NCBI RefSeq assembly: GCF_009910845.1
Contig: NZ_SIJB01000020.1
Location: forward strand, 1 to 55,466
DNA from: Chengkuizengella marina
GTDB lineage: Bacteria; Bacillota; Bacilli; Paenibacillales; KCTC-33759
Direction: 5' to 3'
Length of the DNA: 55,466 bases
Positions 52,384 to 55,466 of this stretch are shown here, piece after piece. Each line of letters opens with the position of its first letter. Within the stretch, counting starts at the first letter, position 1. The notes under the pieces were generated by a model that saw nothing but the letters and a program-made list of their open reading frames with translations, was not told the origin of the DNA and ran no database searches. The position numbers and the translations under genes are program-made.

Positions 52384-53118
52384 ATGAAAAAAATTTTATT
52401 TGGAATTCTAATTGGTGGGGTATTATCAACATTATTTTTTTCATCACTATTTTCCTTAAATACTTATACAAAAGTAGAAGAGGGAGAATTAATTGAAGCA
52501 GAAGAGAGAGAAATAATTGAAGCAGAAGAGAGAGAAATAATTGAAGCAGAAGACGGAGAATCTAAGGGAGTGAAGGAACGACCTGTAAATCTACTTATTA
52601 ATGGAAATATCATTGATTATCCAGATAATATTAAACCATTATTTTATAACAGTCAGTATTATCTACCTGTTCAGTTTTTATCCGAAAACCTTGATGCAGG
52701 AGTGATCTATTCAAATAATACAAACGAACTTATTATCATGTCAAAACCGAATAATACTGATTTAGCTGAAATAAAAGTTTGGGAAATAAAATATCTTATG
52801 AAAGTTGGATATAGTAAAGAATATATAATAGAACTTCTTGGAGAAGAACCATCTTTAGTTTTTTCTGATGATGAAGATAATTCTGACACGGTATGGAGAT
52901 ATGACATAGGAGCAATTTCAGGATATGAATTCGAAGAGAAATCTAGGACTGCTGATATTGAAAGCTTGGAAAAAGGTGATATTAAAGCTCAACTTTATAT
53001 TGGTTTGAAAGAAGATAAAATTAATAGCATTTTCGTTGCAAATAAATCTGGTGAGAATAAAATTTATTTACATTATGTTTTTCCTGATGGCTCAATTAGT
53101 GGTGGGCTCTATGAATAG
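52384..53118 (+). CDS. Exported stalk-domain protein with acidic tandem repeat
   Basis: ATG 52384 (behind AGGAGAGGAG) gives 244 residues. Residues 1-25 are a signal or anchor. Residues about 36-60 are a tandem repeat of EAEEREII. Residues 65-120 resemble a copper amine oxidase N-terminal-type stalk domain (VNLLINGNIIDYPDNIKPLF, then YYLPVQFLSENLDAGVIY). The remainder is a beta domain. It parallels the stalk protein at 39496, but the acidic repeat is unusual. The function is likely surface or wall associated. Confidence 0.7.
   Translation: MKKILFGILIGGVLSTLFFSSLFSLNTYTKVEEGELIEAEEREIIEAEEREIIEAEDGESKGVKERPVNLLINGNIIDYPDNIKPLFYNSQYYLPVQFLSENLDAGVIYSNNTNELIIMSKPNNTDLAEIKVWEIKYLMKVGYSKEYIIELLGEEPSLVFSDDEDNSDTVWRYDIGAISGYEFEEKSRTADIESLEKGDIKAQLYIGLKEDKINSIFVANKSGENKIYLHYVFPDGSISGGLYE
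52490..52553 (+). repeat. 24-base tandem repeat inside the stalk-protein gene
   Basis: The unit ATTGAAGCAGAAGAGAGA plus GAAATA occurs twice in full and once in part. It encodes the I-E-A-E-E-R-E-I repeat. The copies are nearly identical in DNA, so copy number may vary by slippage. Confidence 0.85.
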
Positions 53119-53295
53119 ATTCATTATAACAATTAGATGTAATATCTGTTAAATTCAAAAATTTAAGAGGTTAGGAATTTTACGGTCTTATCCAAAGCAT
53201 AAAATTTGACTCACTTTTAGTATGTTTGACCTATTAAGGTACAGAGCTAAAGGAAAGAGTACAATTTAATAGAATTAATAAACATATTTTCTTTC

Positions 53296-53688
53296 AAAGC
53301 GTTGGTCTTACGATCGACGCTTTTTTTTATCCGATATTCTCAAAATCCTACTGACAAATGTTAGCGCTGCTTCATTATGAGTTAAGCGAATTTAACAAGA
53401 TGTTATTCTTATGCCAAACAAGGCGGGAATGGCGTCTTTTTATTTGTCCGATAGGAGGGGGATTAAATGGAATAACCGATTGGAATTATAGATCGTAAAT
53501 ATATCGAAGATCGTGACGAACGAAAGAAGCGAATGAAATTGATTGCGGAAGCAATCGAATTATTAAACCGTCTTCGTAAGATCGAAGGGAAGTTGAGGAA
53601 CGACAATTAACACAACTTCTTGATTATATCGAAGAATTAAAAGCATTGAAGCGAATTGACCAAAGCGAAAAGGATTCGTTGTTCTTTG
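53296..53688 (+). repeat. Long direct repeat, copy 2 (phage terminase leader DNA)
   Basis: This copy matches 8374-8749 in the same orientation and order: the GCGT/ACGC hairpin with T-run (53298-53328), the ribosome site, the small frame starting ATG 53467, and the terminase leader up to GTTCTTTG. It has its own mutations: a TAA at codon 3 and a one-base deletion after GGGAAGTTGA. Unlike copy 1 it continues into terminase sequence. Confidence 0.85.
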
Positions 53689-53970
53689 CTTATGAATACT
53701 TTTCCGAAGAAATGAATCCCGAGAATGGAGGGAATTTGATTCCGAAGGGGGTCACGATTGAAGACGCCCCGCAGTTCCACCGTGAATTGACGGATATCTT
53801 GAATGTATTATCAAACGATAAAATCAATAAACGAATTGCATGGTCTTCCCCCAGTGGTCATGCGAAATCCGCGTATTTGTCGAACATTTTTCCAATTCAC
53901 ATTTTTACGAAAAGAAAATATATTTGAATTTATTATCGGAACTTAGGTTTCGATTTTTTTTATTTAAGCT
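53467..53970 (+). pseudogene. Phage terminase large subunit, 5' remnant
   Basis: The frame reads IGIIDRKYIEDRDERKK onward and, after a shift near 53597, IDQSEKDSLFFAYEYFSEEM, then FHRELTDILNVLSNDKINKR and IAWSSPSGHAKSAYLSN. The last string is the Walker A-like ATPase motif of phage terminase large subunits. The frame is broken again after FPIHIF (about 53905), and the nuclease half is missing. Early stops (TAA 53473) make it non-functional. It would have packaged phage DNA. Confidence 0.8.
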
Positions 53971-54038
53971 GTCACATATCACCCTTTCGAAACAACACCT
54001 TCGGTTGTAAGACAAAACATTTCGAAGGGTGACTTACT

Positions 54039-54845
54039 TTGAACACAATGAAACTAAGACCTATCGCAATCATGTTTACGCATAACCACAGAATTGGTTG
54101 TGGCATCCTTTTCCAATCGGTCGCAGGATACGGTGGTGAAGTTTATTATTGCGGGTATCACCATGTTGATGAAAAAATCGTAAAAGTACTAGATCATATT
54201 GAAAGACGTACAAATGAACGTCCACAAATTATCATATCCGACTTGGGAATCAAACTTGAAACGGCGGAACGAATTGATCGTTATATAGGTGAAAAAATAT
54301 TGCTTGATCATCATAAAACGAATCGTTGGATTCAGGAAAAATACGATTGGGCAATTATTAACGAAGATGCAAGCGGAACATTGTTAGTCTACAATTATAT
54401 CAAAGGCATTCCCGTTAGGTACATGCACACCCTGATTCAAAACGATTAAATCGTCTTTTTTATATTTTAGGAATAGATCGTTTTGAAGATCGTTGCTTTA
54501 GACTTACGAATCCTGTCAATTTCACGGAATCCGAAGAACTACTTCTTGAGTTGGAAGACAAAACAATTGAACGTTATATTTACAAACTTGAAAAAGGAAT
54601 CGTTATCTATGAATTAACAGGTGATAAGCAAGTTGGTGTTGTATTTGTTGACCGTTATCCGAAGTGGGTCACGAATTATTGAACCGTTTGAACTTGGACG
54701 CAATTATCATGATTGATGCCAATAATCGAAAGATTTCAATGCGTAGCAAACCGAATATTGACGTGGGTGAAATTGCAAAACGTCTTGGCGGTGGCGGACA
54801 TAAAAACGCCGCAGGAGTTGAATTTAATTACGAAAGTATTGACGA
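54039..54845 (+). pseudogene. DHH-family phosphoesterase (phage type), frameshifted
   Basis: The first frame (54039-54449) reads the DHH domain: THNHRIGCGILFQSVAGYGG, then IIISDLG and LLDHHKT, with the DHH signature intact. After a shift near 54445 the DNA continues IDRFEDRCFRLTNPVNF and GIVIYELTGDKQVGVVF. A further shift near 54665 leads to IMIDANNRKISMRSKPN and GGGGHKNAAG, the DHHA1 substrate motif. Two shifts make the gene broken. Intact relatives are nanoRNase/PAP-phosphatase-like enzymes carried by phages. Confidence 0.8.
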
Positions 54846-55255
54846 TTTTCACGGCTCTAAGTATTCGTTATTCCGGTTCTATCAGGTTTCGATTATTGAA
54901 CGTTTTAGCGGACAATGTGCGTTGACCAATTCAAAAAAATTTACGGTCGATCATTTTATTCCTGTTTCGTGGGGACATGGAGGTTTAACGATTGAAAATG
55001 TATATCCGTTGGACGCTTCCTTGAATAGTTGTAAACGTCATAAAAATCCGTTTGTATGGTTCGAAGCAAATCATGACAAGATTAATGAAGAACGTTGGAA
55101 TGCACTTGTTTCATATATCGCAGAATAAAATGATTTAACGGTTGAAGAACTTCGTGAATTTACGTTTTGGTGTGAAGCGAACAAACGATCAATCGAACAA
55201 GTGAAAGTCGATCAAAGAGATTCGAAAGAAATTTGGCGTAAAGCGTCACAATAGT
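54846..55255 (+). pseudogene. HNH endonuclease remnant fused to the DHH gene
   Basis: In the same frame as the DHHA1 part, the sequence changes at about HGSKYSLFRF and reads FSGQCALTNSKKFTVDHFIP, then GHGGLTIENVYPLDASLNSC and NPFVWFEANHDKINEERWN. This is an HNH-nuclease pattern (C, DH, N). TAA 55126 interrupts it, and the frame continues DLTVEELREFTFWCEANKR to TAG 55253. A deletion probably joined the end of the DHH gene to the middle of an HNH gene, giving an artificial fusion. Confidence 0.7.
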
Positions 55256-55305
55256 TATGATTCCTACAACACTTTCCCTTGAAAGTATAAAAAGGGGGAA
55301 TTGTT

Positions 55306-55466
55306 GTGGAAATATTAAAGAATACAAACAAGCAGATCGTTGTAAAAGTTGGGAAAGTTACGGTTATTTTAAATACTAGAAGCGAACCAAGTAAGGAAGC
55401 GTTAAATGATTCTAAAAACTGGATTAATAGGGAAGCGAAGCAAGCAATAAAAAAAGGCGTTGAACC
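55306..55466 (+). CDS. Small phage-type protein, cut by the window edge
   Basis: GTG 55306, 8 bases behind AAAAAGGGGG, opens EILKNTNKQIVVKVGKVTVI, then SEPSKEALNDSKNWINREAK, and runs off the right edge without a stop. It is charged and small. Family not recognised. It follows the decayed phage genes and may itself be intact. Confidence 0.55.
   Translation, partial: MEILKNTNKQIVVKVGKVTVILNTRSEPSKEALNDSKNWINREAKQAIKKGVE

Noticed and set aside
52480-52560. CRISPR-like array
   Set aside because: The repeats are contiguous without spacers and lie in a coding frame, so this is a tandem coding repeat. No other regularly spaced repeats were seen in the window.

Overview
The window is AT-rich DNA from a Gram-positive, endospore-forming member of the Bacillales. 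The evidence is strong AGGAGG-type ribosome sites, frequent TTG and GTG starts, a GerPA-type germination protein, spore-coat-like cysteine-rich proteins, an appendage-like (DUF3992-type) cluster, and Bacillales core genes (speA, a CvfC homologue, DUF1292, DUF1885, DUF3055 and DUF3892 proteins). A marine or soil Paenibacillaceae-type host is my best guess, but the sequence does not name a species.

Region 1 (1-7640) looks like the right end of a prophage. It holds the last codons of an endolysin, a holin, then a run of accessory cargo: a short exported peptide with an internal duplication, a secreted trypsin-like protease, two lipoproteins (one a NucA/NucB-type nuclease with an Excalibur tail), two sister small RNAs, a small HTH gene pair, and an intact RRNPP-type peptide-sensing regulator followed directly by its putative pheromone gene. 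It ends at a 46-base 3' fragment of a tRNA gene, as expected for an attR site. Lysogenic-conversion cargo between the lysis genes and attR is a common phage layout.

Region 2 (7641-17400) is a graveyard of mobile DNA mixed with small secreted and membrane proteins. It contains decayed phage terminase leader DNA, three remnants of one phage winged-helix gene, two IS3-family relics, a truncated thermonuclease lipoprotein, two related secreted proteins, and a small spore-related group (a GerPA-like protein and two paralogous cysteine-rich proteins).

Region 3 (17800-48900) is largely ordinary chromosome. It has a TrpXYZ-like ABC importer, a D-2-hydroxyacid dehydrogenase, the glyoxylate bypass (aceB-aceA), a sirtuin, and a possible spore-appendage locus (26923-30231). 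Further on are ATP-grasp and TPR genes, an aldehyde dehydrogenase/fatty acid hydroxylase operon, D-cysteine desulfhydrase, a tRNA-like gene, conserved Bacillales hypotheticals, arginine decarboxylase, Ohr, an APH-type kinase, an MFS exporter, and a TetR-controlled ABC-2 exporter.

Region 4 (48981-55466) is accessory again. A second, broken copy of the peptide-sensing regulator carries an internal block swap, and an intact-looking pheromone gene follows it. Next come three secreted-protein genes, including a HExxH metalloprotease, and then a second decayed phage segment that repeats the terminase leader DNA seen at 8.4 kb and carries broken DHH-phosphoesterase and HNH genes.

The most interesting material is the peptide-signalling set (two regulator-peptide cassettes plus a third orphan peptide), the twin small RNAs with different 5' regions on a shared promoter/3' chassis, and the appendage-like DUF3992/DUF11 locus.
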